Assembly: GCA_900554345.1 (NCBI GenBank)
Contig: USHH01000047.1
Span: 1-11,693 of the forward strand
Source of the DNA: an uncultured Bacteroidales bacterium
GTDB taxonomy: Bacteria; Bacteroidota; Bacteroidia; Bacteroidales; Muribaculaceae
Direction: 5' to 3'
Length of the DNA stretch: 11,693 nt
Each line of letters opens with the position of its first letter. Within the stretch, counting starts at the first letter, position 1. The translations under genes were made by a program, and so were the position numbers. The notes under the pieces are model-generated. The model had not been told where the DNA came from and ran no database searches. It saw only the letters and a list, made by a program, of their open reading frames with translations. Positions 1 through 8,257 of this stretch are shown here, one piece after another.

Positions 1-893
1 ATTGTGTCGGCAAAGAGCTTTGCCACGGGGAGCACCACAGCCTTGGGATTATCCTTGCCGTAGGGTATGGAGTCGGTGAAGATCACCTCGGTGAGGCCGG
101 AATTAATCACACGGTCGGTGGCGGGGCCGCTCATCACGGCGTGGCTGCAGAGGGCACGCACCGACTTGGCGCCAAACGAGAGGAGAAGGTCGGCGGCCTT
201 GGTGAGTGTGCCGGCAGTGTCGGCGATGTCGTCGACGAGCACGACGTTCTTGCCCTCGACGTCGCCGATAACGGTCATCTTCTCGACCACATTGGCCTTG
301 GCGCGCTGCTTATGGCAGAGCACGAGGGGCACATCGAAATATTTGGCGTAGGAATTGGCCCTCTTGGCGCCACCGACATCAGGGGAAGCTATCACCATAT
401 CCTTGAGATGAAGGGTCTCGAGATACGGGATGAAGATTGAGGAAGCGTAGAGATGGTCGACAGGCACGTTGAAGAATCCCTGGATCTGGTCGGCATGGAG
501 ATCCATAGTGATGAGTCGGTCGATGCCGGCTACACTGAGCAGGTCGGCCACGAGCTTGGCGGCGATGGAGACACGGGGCTTGTCCTTGCGGTCCTGACGA
601 GCCCATCCGAAATAAGGCATCACAGCCACGATGGTGGCGGCCGAAGCCCTCTTGGCGGCGTCGATCATAAGCAGGAGCTCCATGAGGTTGTCGGAGGTGG
701 GGAATGTAGACTGCACGAGGTAAACCTCGGCGCCACGTATCGACTCTTCGAAACATACCTCGAACTCGCCGTCGGAGAAACGCTCGATTTTCATTTTACC
801 CAACTCGATGCCAAGGTCCTTGCAGATTGACTCACCGAGATACAGGCTCTTGGTGCCCGCAAATACCTTTATAGGCGGAAGATAATTGCTCAT
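1..893 (-). CDS. prs: Ribose-phosphate pyrophosphokinase (PRPP synthetase), 3' end outside the window
   Basis: Makes 5-phosphoribosyl-1-pyrophosphate from ribose-5-phosphate and ATP in the cytosol, feeding purine, pyrimidine, NAD, histidine and tryptophan synthesis. My translation from the ATG at 893 gives 297 residues with no stop before the edge. Members are usually about 310-320 aa, so roughly the last 15-20 residues are missing. Visible family marks are RFSDGE (38-43), the ATP-loop segment PYFGWARQDRK (93-103), DLHADQIQGFF (131-141) and the PRPP-binding loop VDDIADTAGT (220-229). The loop segment has FGW where many homologues have a Tyr-containing version. The start fits the family N-terminus (SNYLPPIKVFAGT). 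It lies 39 bp downstream of the GH13 gene on the same strand, in an AT-rich gap without a clear Shine-Dalgarno, so co-transcription or a weak local promoter are both possible. Identity is very secure. Confidence 0.97.
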   Translation of the reverse strand, partial: MSNYLPPIKVFAGTKSLYLGESICKDLGIELGKMKIERFSDGEFEVCFEESIRGAEVYLVQSTFPTSDNLMELLLMIDAAKRASAATIVAVMPYFGWARQDRKDKPRVSIAAKLVADLLSVAGIDRLITMDLHADQIQGFFNVPVDHLYASSIFIPYLETLHLKDMVIASPDVGGAKRANSYAKYFDVPLVLCHKQRAKANVVEKMTVIGDVEGKNVVLVDDIADTAGTLTKAADLLLSFGAKSVRALCSHAVMSGPATDRVINSGLTEVIFTDSIPYGKDNPKAVVLPVAKLFADT

Positions 894-932
894 ATATGGT
901 TTATGTAAAATTAAGATATCGCTAAATTAATA

Positions 933-2654
933 TTATTTTTTCGATTTTCCATCGTCGGGAGCCGCTTTTCTTTTCTTCGGCAGAGGAATCACCACGGCAT
1001 CGGCAGCCTCGAGATGGAGGCGAAGGGGCTCTTCATCGGAGACACAGAAACGGAAAAGGCGGTCGGAGACGAGACATTCAGAGGTGGTCTCGCCGCATTC
1101 GAGGGCAGCCATCGAGATGGCCAGCTCCGGGATGTTGATCGCCACATCGACGGGTGCATGGTCGAAATTGGCCACAATCAGCACACATTGGTCGGCGGTG
1201 TATCTGAGGAAAGCGAACTGACGGTGGGGATTGAAGCCATGGTTGCGCAGGTTGACGTACATGAGGTCGAAGAAATCGCCCTCGCGAACAGGAGCGCAGC
1301 TGTTGCAGAGATGCAGGCAGCGCGAATAGAAACCGCGCAGCCATTTCTCCTGCGGGGTCAGGGATGTGCCGTCGACCTTTCCCCGGTCATACCAGCGTCG
1401 CAGCGTGGCAAGGCTCCAGTAGTCGAAGATGGTGGTACGGTCGTTGTCGCCCGCAAACCCCTCGTTGTCTGCGGCAGGCTCCCCGAGCTCCTGACCATAA
1501 TAAATCATGAAAGGGCCTTTTGAGATCATCGAGCTGACCACCAGCGACGGCACCACCCTGAGGGGATCGCCGGCGTAAGCCTTCGATGCAAACCTCACCT
1601 CGTCGTGGTTCTCTAGGAAATTGAGCATCCGCTCCCCTATCCCGTCGACAGCCTGCCAGCAGTCGGTGAGGCGTGCGGCCGAGAGATGACCTTTCTCTAT
1701 GCCTACGAGGGTGTCGTAGAGGCCTACCTTGTCGTAAAGGTAATCGAAGCATCCGTAGTCGAGGAATGGGCGGTATAGGGCGATGTCGTAGATTTCTCCG
1801 ATGAAAATCAGTTCCGGCCAGTCTTTCTTCACCTGGGGAATAGCCCAGTGCCAGAACGCAAGAGGCACCATAAACACCATGTCGCAGCGGAAGCCGTCGA
1901 TGCCTTTGGCAGCCCAGAATCTGAGTATGTGGAGCATCTTGATCCAGGTGTCGGGCACCGGGTCGAAATGGTCGGAATTGTCGCCGTAGTCATGGCCGTA
2001 GTTGAGCTTCACGGTCTCATACCAGTCGGTCTTGTGGCAGAAAGCGGTAAAGCAGTCGTTGCCCGTGGCCTTGGCCGGAAACTCCACATATGGGGTTGCG
2101 CCTTCGGAAGAGATGTCGAAATCGGGCGAGAACTGCTGGTTGGTGATATAGTAGTAATTGTTTTGCGGAGTGAAGAACATCCCGATGTTGTCGTCGGCGC
2201 CGAAATCGGCTATCCCCTCGGGAGCGGCGTCGGAATGATAGACACGCGCCGTGTGGTTGGGCACATAGTCGAGTATCACCTTCATACCGGCCTTGTGGAT
2301 ACGCTTCACGAGGGCCTCGAATTCCCGCATCCTGTTGGGAACGTCGACCGCGAGAGCCGGATCGACGTCATACCAGTCTTTCACGGCGTAAGGAGATCCC
2401 GCCTCACCTTTCACGACATTGGGATTGTCGGGAGCTATGCCGAAAGAGGAGAAATCGGTTTTAGTGGCATGCTCGATCACACCGGTGAGCCAAAGGCAGT
2501 TGACGCCAAGGTCCTTGATAGACCTGAGCACCCTGGGGGTGATCTCGTTCATTTTCCCGCTGCCGTTGCGCTCCATAGAGCCCCATGGATCGCAGATGGG
2601 ATTGTCGTTGGTGAAGATGCGCGGAAAAAGCTGATATACGATTAATTTTTCCAT
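933..2654 (-). CDS. GH13 alpha-amylase-family glycoside hydrolase, cytoplasmic
   Basis: A 573-aa retaining alpha-glucan-active enzyme of family GH13; exact substrate (starch, glycogen or maltooligosaccharide) cannot be read from sequence. The four GH13 regions are present: region I DYVPNH (129-134), region II GFRCDMVF (254-261) with nucleophile Asp258, region III GEIY (286-289) with acid/base Glu287, and region IV ENHDE (348-352) with Asp351. The catalytic set is therefore intact. A C-terminal beta-domain follows from about residue 475, ending in a Lys-rich tail (PKKRKAAPDDGKSKK). I chose the ATG at 2654 because MEKLIVYQLFPRIF is the usual family beginning; extending to 2729 would overlap the patatin gene and adds no recognisable sequence. 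There is no signal peptide, unlike SusG-type surface amylases, so it probably acts on intracellular glucan. It starts 28 bp after the patatin gene. Confidence 0.93.
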   Translation of the reverse strand: MEKLIVYQLFPRIFTNDNPICDPWGSMERNGSGKMNEITPRVLRSIKDLGVNCLWLTGVIEHATKTDFSSFGIAPDNPNVVKGEAGSPYAVKDWYDVDPALAVDVPNRMREFEALVKRIHKAGMKVILDYVPNHTARVYHSDAAPEGIADFGADDNIGMFFTPQNNYYYITNQQFSPDFDISSEGATPYVEFPAKATGNDCFTAFCHKTDWYETVKLNYGHDYGDNSDHFDPVPDTWIKMLHILRFWAAKGIDGFRCDMVFMVPLAFWHWAIPQVKKDWPELIFIGEIYDIALYRPFLDYGCFDYLYDKVGLYDTLVGIEKGHLSAARLTDCWQAVDGIGERMLNFLENHDEVRFASKAYAGDPLRVVPSLVVSSMISKGPFMIYYGQELGEPAADNEGFAGDNDRTTIFDYWSLATLRRWYDRGKVDGTSLTPQEKWLRGFYSRCLHLCNSCAPVREGDFFDLMYVNLRNHGFNPHRQFAFLRYTADQCVLIVANFDHAPVDVAINIPELAISMAALECGETTSECLVSDRLFRFCVSDEEPLRLHLEAADAVVIPLPKKRKAAPDDGKSKK

Positions 2655-2682
2655 TTTATATCTGCAAGTGTTTTCTATAGTG

Positions 2683-3501
2683 TCATTTCTGTGATAGCGA
2701 TTTCTCAAGCACCATGCAGGCGGTGTCATATCCGGCCGCGACAGCCTTGTGGAGGGCCGAGAGCTGGAAAGTGCCGAAATTGGCGAGGCTCTGGTTTTCT
2801 ATCAGATAATCGCAGAGACGAATATCCTGCGGGGTGTTTGACTTCATCATCAGATGAAACGACCGGAGCGCGATGTCGATCAGCGACTGGCGCGAGGATG
2901 AGGCCCGGCGCATCGGGCTGCAGTTGCTTCCATACAGAGTCTGGCAATAGTCGCGTATGGCCCAGGCGGGAAGGTTGCGGAGCACACCGCCGTCGACATA
3001 GCTGACGCCGTTGATCCTGACCGGCTGAAACACCACCGGAATGCTGCACGAGGCGAGCACTCTGGGCACCACCTCTCCCTTGGCCCAACCCACTGACCTG
3101 GCGTTGTCGAAATCGGTGGCGCAGATCACGGATGGGATACGGAAATCCTCGAGACGCTTCACAGGAAGCCATGACTCGAGCATCTTGCCGAACTTGTCGA
3201 GCTTCATGAAGCCGGTCCTGGGAATCGACCACTCGGTGAAATCGCCGAACTTGCCGGCGCTGACGAAGCAGTCGATAATCTCGAGCGGGGTCAGGCCCGC
3301 GCCGTAGAGGGCTACGGCTATGGCACCTGCGCTGACGCCCGACATCACCCTGGGGGTTATGCCGAATTTCTCGAAAGCCATAAGCACCCCGATATGGGAG
3401 AAGCCGCGGGCGCCCCCGCCGGCGAAGGCTATTCCAACGGAATTGTCTCTGCCGAGGCCGATCTTCTCGAGCAGCCCGTCGATAGTGAAGGCCAGTTTCA
3501 T
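2683..3501 (-). CDS. Patatin-like phospholipase family protein
   Basis: A 272-aa lipid acyl hydrolase of the patatin/RssA type, expected to use a Ser-Asp dyad. The oxyanion-hole motif GGGARG is at 28-33, the nucleophile elbow GVSAG at 55-59 (Ser57), and the Asp-Gly-Gly motif at 170-172 (Asp170). All three are intact, so it is probably active. There is no convincing signal peptide, and it lacks the C-terminal BamA-like barrel found on many longer Bacteroidota patatins, so a cytosolic or peripheral membrane location is likely. The substrate is unknown. The start at 3501 places the first beta-strand and glycine loop at normal spacing. It follows tamB after 42 bp and precedes the GH13 gene by 28 bp. 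A TAACTTTG element at 3532-3539 suggests it can also be transcribed independently of tamB. Confidence 0.93.
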   Translation of the reverse strand: MKLAFTIDGLLEKIGLGRDNSVGIAFAGGGARGFSHIGVLMAFEKFGITPRVMSGVSAGAIAVALYGAGLTPLEIIDCFVSAGKFGDFTEWSIPRTGFMKLDKFGKMLESWLPVKRLEDFRIPSVICATDFDNARSVGWAKGEVVPRVLASCSIPVVFQPVRINGVSYVDGGVLRNLPAWAIRDYCQTLYGSNCSPMRRASSSRQSLIDIALRSFHLMMKSNTPQDIRLCDYLIENQSLANFGTFQLSALHKAVAAGYDTACMVLEKSLSQK

Positions 3502-3531
3502 CTGAGGGAAGCGTTATATGGTTTCATAGTG

Positions 3532-3539
3532 CAAAGTTA
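3532..3539 (-). promoter_or_regulatory. Putative -7 element (TAACTTTG) for the patatin gene
   Basis: The minus strand reads GTTAACTTTGCACT here, matching the Bacteroidota primary-sigma -7 consensus TAnnTTTG. It lies 30 bp before the patatin ATG and 4 bp after the tamB stop. No good TTTG -33 box is visible at the usual 19-21 bp spacing, so strength is uncertain. It suggests that patatin, the GH13 gene and possibly prs can be transcribed separately from tamB. Confidence 0.55.
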
Positions 3540-3543
3540 ACAA

Positions 3544-6500
3544 TTATTTTTTGGAGTCGGTGGAGTCGGCAGCGTTTTTGGAGGAGGCGGCTTTCTTTTT
3601 TCTTTTTTTCAGGAACGTAAAGGGATTGTTGAAGTCGCGGCGATAGATGATGCCGATGCCCTGGGTCGTGAGGCTTGAGCGGAGATAATAGTTCTGGTCG
3701 TTGAAATGGTTGTAGGCCTTGAGACGCAGATTGCCGCTTCGCGAGAGAAGGTATTCGATATCGAAATCACCCACGAGAGTAGTTGATGAGGTGCTACGGT
3801 CGCGATAACCGAAATTACCGTTGATGAGCAGACGGTTGTTGAGCAGACGAGACGAGAGGGCCACATCGAATTCGAGGTCGGAGAAGTCGCCCTTGTCGCT
3901 TCTGAAAGCGGGCGACAGCGTGAACTTATCGGTGAGACGGCCGAGCATATTGCTGAGCTGGGAGGAGAGAGTGGACGACGCCACTGATGCGAGCTCGCCG
4001 CCGTTTGATCCGCCACCCATATATTCCGGAGTATAGAAGCGGTTGAGCGCGAGCAGGTAGATGATCTGACGGCTCATCATGTCGTCGGTGGAGATGATGC
4101 TCTTCACCTTGCGCTCCACATCCTCCGTCAGCGTGGGAAGGTCGATGTCGAAGGAGATGTCGGGGCTTGTCATCTCGCCGGTGACCTTGAGCACCGCATC
4201 GACCGGCACATTGGTGCGGTTGAGGTCCTTGTCGGTGGAGAAGCTCTTGTCGAGGTCGGTGAGATTGGTATTGACCCTGTAGAGGGCTGTTATGTCGAGC
4301 ATGGCCCGGAGCGGGTCGCCGTTGAACGATATGCTGCTCCCGTGCCTGATGGTGAAATCCTTGAGGATGATGTCCTGGAGGCTGAAATTATATTTTCCCT
4401 CGTCGAGCACGTATTTGCCATACATGAGCATCTGGTCGTTGTCGGCATCATAGTCGATCTGCATGGCGCCGCTGCCCCTGGCCGTTATCTTGTCGCCGCC
4501 GATGGGGTCCATGATGATGTTGAGCTCGGCCTGTGGGGTCACAGTGGCGCGGATTCCGAGGCGGAAATTTGATGGCACGTCTTCAGAAGCCTGCTGTATC
4601 TGCTTCCTGAACAAAGCAGTGAAATCGCGAGTGCTGTCGGCCTCGGCCACCATACGCGCTTCTGCCCGCCGGTCGGAGAAGCTTAGGAACTTATAGTCGT
4701 CGGCCGCCTGGGTGTCGTTGAGCACGAAAGTGAAAGTGGAATTGCGTCGCGTGGCCATATCGATATCGATGGTGACAAGTCCCGGCACACCGCGCAACAT
4801 ACCGCCGCCGGAGCCGAAGACGCGGCCATACCAGTCGGGGTTGAGCGTTGCGTTGGTGTCATAGCAGAGAAGGTTGCGTGCTTCGGAGACCTTGAACGTG
4901 AAGGTAGGCTCGTGGAAGTAGCGGTGGCCCACAACACCGTTGAGTATAGCCGAATTGCCATAGCGGTCGTAGAGCCGGAAGTCGGGAATGATGATCTTGC
5001 CGGGCTCTATGAATACGGAATCGGAGCCGTGGTAGTAGACATTGGTGTAGTCGACCTTCATACCTATGCTGTCGGCGAAGATACGGCCGGTAAGGTCGAT
5101 GTCGCTGAAAGTGCCGAAGAGCTTTACATGTCCTGAGGCCCTGCCGCCGACATCGGAGGTGAAAGCCGACATGAAAGGCTTCATGAATCCGACATCCACC
5201 TTATTCGCGTCGATGTCGAAACTGAGGGAGTCCCTGCCTATCCAGACGCCGCCGTCGACTAGAGCCCGTCGCCCTCCCCGCCCTGAGACATCGGCTATAT
5301 CTGCCCTTATCTTCACTTCTTTGGCCTCATTATCCCAGCTCGACGAGAGGTCGCCGTTGCCCAGCACTGTTCCGTTATAGCTCAACGAGTCGACGTGGAG
5401 AAACCTCGTGGCGGCATGGGGAGCGCGGCTCAGGAGCGATGAGCCGGCGATGTGGCCGGTAGCCCGGCCGCCGAAAGTGACGTAATTGATATTGAGGGTA
5501 TCGAAAAGGTAATCGAGGTCAAAATCATGGAGACGGATGTCGACAGTGTCGGCCGGGGAAGGAGACGCGACGCCTGAGATATCCACAAGCTGGCTGTCGT
5601 GCCACATCCGGAGGTTGTCGATGGAGATGACATTGCCGCGACATGAGATGGCGGCCGGAGCTATCTTCCACACGGCATTGCCGATGTTGAGCTCGGAAGG
5701 CACGACACCGACCCTGACATCCGGCGCACCGGTGAGACCCTGCCGCCTGTCGATGTTGAAGTCGAGCGAGAGCTTCCCCTCCACCTTCGGACCGCTCACC
5801 GACTGCAGGCCGATGTCGGCCATCACGTCGTTGTATTTTCCATAGACGCCGAGGTCGATCTTGATGTCGCCCTTCTTAGCAGGATATATCGTGGACGCCT
5901 TCAGGCCCGTCACACCTTTCGAGGCATCGATGTTGGCCTTGAGCGAAATGTCTCTCACGAGCTTATTGGAGCCCTGACGCATATACGGGAGACTTGCCGT
6001 GAGGGAGGCAGCTCCGAGGGAGGTGTCGAAGACGCCGGTGATCTGAAGAGGCACGAGCGGGGACACCGGGAGATGGAAAAAGTCGGCCAGACCCTCGTCG
6101 GGATACACGGTGAGATTGAGCTGGGCCATCGTGCCCGGCACATCGGCATCGCGCCGGGTATCGAAAAGAGCCGGAATGCATTGCGCGAGCATCCATTTGA
6201 GGTCGCTTCCGAGCGACGGGAAATCGAAGCGGCCGTGAATCGTACCGTTGAGGAAATCGCTTTTCACTCCGTAGATGTATGTTCCGTCATAATTCACGTC
6301 GGAGGTGAGCGTCATATCGTTGACATGTAGGGATGGAGAGCCCGGGCGTGAGAAATCGAAATCGCTCACGGTTGCCTTGCCTGTCATATTGGAGAGGGAA
6401 TTGCCCTTCAGATCGACGTCTACATCGACAGCGGCCACATAGTTGCTGTAAGCTGTGGCCAGTCCGAAATCGGACGGGATGAACCGGCTGACGCCGACCG

Positions 6501-8082
6501 ACGCCTTGGCCACACTGTTGACGCCATCAATCACTGCCGCAAGGTCGGCGTGCATGACTGCCGAGGGGTCGTCTATACGGAATGACGCCGTCACATCCCG
6601 ATCAGCTTTCCCGGCATTGACCTCTATGTTGGTTATGGGTCGGCCCCTGTAGACCATCTGCGGCACCGACAGCGCCACATTGCCATTGAAGTCGCCACTG
6701 ATGACACTTCCCTCCCCCTCAACGCTGAAGGAGACGCTGCCGAAGTCGCCGAGAGAAGGCAGCCCCGAGAGGTCGAGCGCCTCTGTCTCTGCCATTCCGC
6801 TAAAGGCTATGTCCTTTCCCTGCCAGTGGGTGCTTCCGGAGATGGATACCTCCCCGGACGAAGTGCCGATGCGGCAGTCTGCGTCTGCCGCACGCTCTGC
6901 CATATCGGCATGTCCCGCGGCCTCAAGCGACAGATTGCCAACAGCGTCGACATAGCGGCTAATGTGGGCGCCCGTGGAGGGAATGAGGTCGAGCACCGAC
7001 GACAGGAAAGAGGAGGAGGCCTTCAGCCGCAGGTCATCCAGGTTGATTTTAAGGTTTTCCCGGTGGAGCAATCCGGAGAGCGAAGCAGCTGCCTCTACCC
7101 TCAGCCCGTCAGACAGAATGCCGATGTTGTCGATGTCCACCTCATCGAGATTTCCCGACACATCAAGAGACAGGCTGACTGTCTGAGACCACTGGGCCAA
7201 CGGAGGGAAGAAAGCCCTGAAATCGGCCGGAGAGACAGGATTGTCGACCAATACAAGGGAATGGTTTCCGCGCTTCAGGGCCTCTGGAATATCCTTATAT
7301 CCGTTGAAAGTCAGGTTGAAATCTGCCGGAGATATGGTGGTGGCCGGGAGCTGTGCCTCGAGGTCGCGCACCGACAGGGAGTGGTTGGTGAGATGGGCCT
7401 TCAGCTGAAGATTGTCGAGATAGAAAATGGAGTCAACATTCAGCGAGAGACGCCTGAGATCGACCTCGAAATTGTCGTTGGCGATTCTCGGGAGATAAAT
7501 GTCGGCCTTTATATCGCAGACTCGCAGATGGTTGAAATCGATCTTGCGGGAGTCGGATACGGATGGCTTCCACCACTTGTCGAACGACACCTTGCAGCGC
7601 CTCACCACCACATTGTGGAGCTTGAGGTCGAATCTCGCTGGTGGACGATTCTTCTGCTTCGGAGCGAAAGCCTTTATTATGAAATCTATATTAAGGGGAT
7701 CTCCATCCCTCGCCTGCCAGAGGGAGGCATCAAGACCGACAAGCTCAACGTAGGTGATCTCGATCTTCCTGTCGGTGAGCAGGCGCCAGAGGTTGATGCC
7801 GGCTCCAAGCGTCGCTATGTCGACGCATCGCCTGCCATCGGGGGTGAAGACCCTCACATCTGAAAGCCGCGCCTCATTGAAAGGCATGAAGGCAAAGTCG
7901 CCGATCTCCACCTTTGCGCCAAGAAAGGCGGATGCCTCGCGCTGCGCCAGCTCCCGCGCCCTTTTCTGCATGCCGGGATTGGAGCATACGAGATAAAGGG
8001 CTATGAAAACGATGGCCACGAGAACCACCGCGGAAAAAAGAATGCTTCGAGCTACCTTATATATTGATCTGACAACGGCCAT
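3544..8082 (-). CDS. tamB: TamB-family translocation/assembly module protein (DUF490)
   Basis: A 1512-aa inner-membrane-anchored, periplasm-spanning protein of the AsmA/TamB superfamily. Family members work with an Omp85-type outer-membrane partner and have been linked to outer-membrane protein assembly and lipid transport between membranes. One N-terminal membrane helix lies at about residues 12-33, followed by an AsmA-like start (YLVCSNPGMQKRARELAQ). A very long beta-rich repetitive region follows, and the DUF490/TamB C-terminal domain lies at about 1050-1480, including a GDPLRAMLDITALY segment. The Lys/Ala/Ser-rich tail (from KKRKKKAASS) is odd but clearly in frame. I start at the ATG at 8082 (MAVVRSIYK); a TTG at 8094 is in frame but lies within the promoter -7 element. 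Divergent tsaD is upstream and patatin downstream. No TamA/TamL partner is in the window. Function is assigned by family only. Confidence 0.92.
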   Translation of the reverse strand: MAVVRSIYKVARSILFSAVVLVAIVFIALYLVCSNPGMQKRARELAQREASAFLGAKVEIGDFAFMPFNEARLSDVRVFTPDGRRCVDIATLGAGINLWRLLTDRKIEITYVELVGLDASLWQARDGDPLNIDFIIKAFAPKQKNRPPARFDLKLHNVVVRRCKVSFDKWWKPSVSDSRKIDFNHLRVCDIKADIYLPRIANDNFEVDLRRLSLNVDSIFYLDNLQLKAHLTNHSLSVRDLEAQLPATTISPADFNLTFNGYKDIPEALKRGNHSLVLVDNPVSPADFRAFFPPLAQWSQTVSLSLDVSGNLDEVDIDNIGILSDGLRVEAAASLSGLLHRENLKINLDDLRLKASSSFLSSVLDLIPSTGAHISRYVDAVGNLSLEAAGHADMAERAADADCRIGTSSGEVSISGSTHWQGKDIAFSGMAETEALDLSGLPSLGDFGSVSFSVEGEGSVISGDFNGNVALSVPQMVYRGRPITNIEVNAGKADRDVTASFRIDDPSAVMHADLAAVIDGVNSVAKASVGVSRFIPSDFGLATAYSNYVAAVDVDVDLKGNSLSNMTGKATVSDFDFSRPGSPSLHVNDMTLTSDVNYDGTYIYGVKSDFLNGTIHGRFDFPSLGSDLKWMLAQCIPALFDTRRDADVPGTMAQLNLTVYPDEGLADFFHLPVSPLVPLQITGVFDTSLGAASLTASLPYMRQGSNKLVRDISLKANIDASKGVTGLKASTIYPAKKGDIKIDLGVYGKYNDVMADIGLQSVSGPKVEGKLSLDFNIDRRQGLTGAPDVRVGVVPSELNIGNAVWKIAPAAISCRGNVISIDNLRMWHDSQLVDISGVASPSPADTVDIRLHDFDLDYLFDTLNINYVTFGGRATGHIAGSSLLSRAPHAATRFLHVDSLSYNGTVLGNGDLSSSWDNEAKEVKIRADIADVSGRGGRRALVDGGVWIGRDSLSFDIDANKVDVGFMKPFMSAFTSDVGGRASGHVKLFGTFSDIDLTGRIFADSIGMKVDYTNVYYHGSDSVFIEPGKIIIPDFRLYDRYGNSAILNGVVGHRYFHEPTFTFKVSEARNLLCYDTNATLNPDWYGRVFGSGGGMLRGVPGLVTIDIDMATRRNSTFTFVLNDTQAADDYKFLSFSDRRAEARMVAEADSTRDFTALFRKQIQQASEDVPSNFRLGIRATVTPQAELNIIMDPIGGDKITARGSGAMQIDYDADNDQMLMYGKYVLDEGKYNFSLQDIILKDFTIRHGSSISFNGDPLRAMLDITALYRVNTNLTDLDKSFSTDKDLNRTNVPVDAVLKVTGEMTSPDISFDIDLPTLTEDVERKVKSIISTDDMMSRQIIYLLALNRFYTPEYMGGGSNGGELASVASSTLSSQLSNMLGRLTDKFTLSPAFRSDKGDFSDLEFDVALSSRLLNNRLLINGNFGYRDRSTSSTTLVGDFDIEYLLSRSGNLRLKAYNHFNDQNYYLRSSLTTQGIGIIYRRDFNNPFTFLKKRKKKAASSKNAADSTDSKK

Positions 8083-8088
8083 AGCGCA

Positions 8089-8114
8089 CTGCAAAGTTAG
8101 CGATAACTTTGCAG
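8089..8114. repeat. Perfect 11-bp inverted repeat of TAACTTTGCAG
   Basis: Left arm CTGCAAAGTTA at 8089-8099, 4-bp spacer GCGA, right arm TAACTTTGCAG at 8104-8114. Each arm contains a TAnnTTTG -7 element facing away from the other. The plus-strand copy has no TTTG at the proper distance upstream and lies 143 bp before tsaD, so it may be a binding site or weak promoter rather than the main tsaD promoter. Confidence 0.8.
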
Positions 8115-8123
8115 CCAGCCAAA
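8092..8123 (-). promoter_or_regulatory. tamB promoter (TTTG-N20-TAACTTTG), near-leaderless
   Basis: On the minus strand a TTTG at 8123-8120 is followed after exactly 20 bp by TAACTTTG at 8099-8092, a full match to the Bacteroidota -33/-7 consensus. The tamB ATG begins only 9 bp after the -7 box, so the expected start site falls within a few bases of the start codon and the mRNA would have almost no leader. Confidence 0.75.
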
Positions 8124-8227
8124 AAGGGAACTAAAAAACATGAACCGACAGGCAGAAGCGGGCAAGGAAATGGAGAATAATAGGAGTAAAATGCCGTTTG
8201 AAATACGATTGGTTGGAGAAAAATTGT

Positions 8228-8238
8228 TAACTTTGCAG
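8228..8238 (+). promoter_or_regulatory. tsaD promoter -7 element (third TAACTTTGCAG copy)
   Basis: TAACTTTGCAG at 8228-8238 matches the -7 consensus TAnnTTTG and is identical over 11 bp to the right arm of the inverted repeat at 8104-8114. It ends 19 bp before the tsaD ATG. A consensus -33 TTTG at 19-21 bp spacing is not present; the nearest TTTG (8197-8200) is 27 bp away. Confidence 0.65.
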
Positions 8239-8257
8239 ATTAGGAATAAAATCAGAA

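Noticed and set aside
894..932. TTAATTTTA on the minus strand as a prs promoter
   Set aside because: It lacks the final G of TAnnTTTG and has no TTTG box upstream at 19-21 bp; evidence is too weak to annotate.
1848..2645. 265-codon plus-strand ORF opposite the GH13 gene, and the 345-codon one at 6826-7863 opposite tamB
   Set aside because: Both are antisense shadows of clearly coding, high-GC genes; their translations are low in recognisable motifs and have no promoter or family resemblance.
2655..2729. Upstream extension of the GH13 gene by 25 codons to 2729
   Set aside because: It overlaps the 3' end of the patatin gene, the added residues match no signal peptide or domain, and the ATG at 2654 gives the standard family N-terminus.
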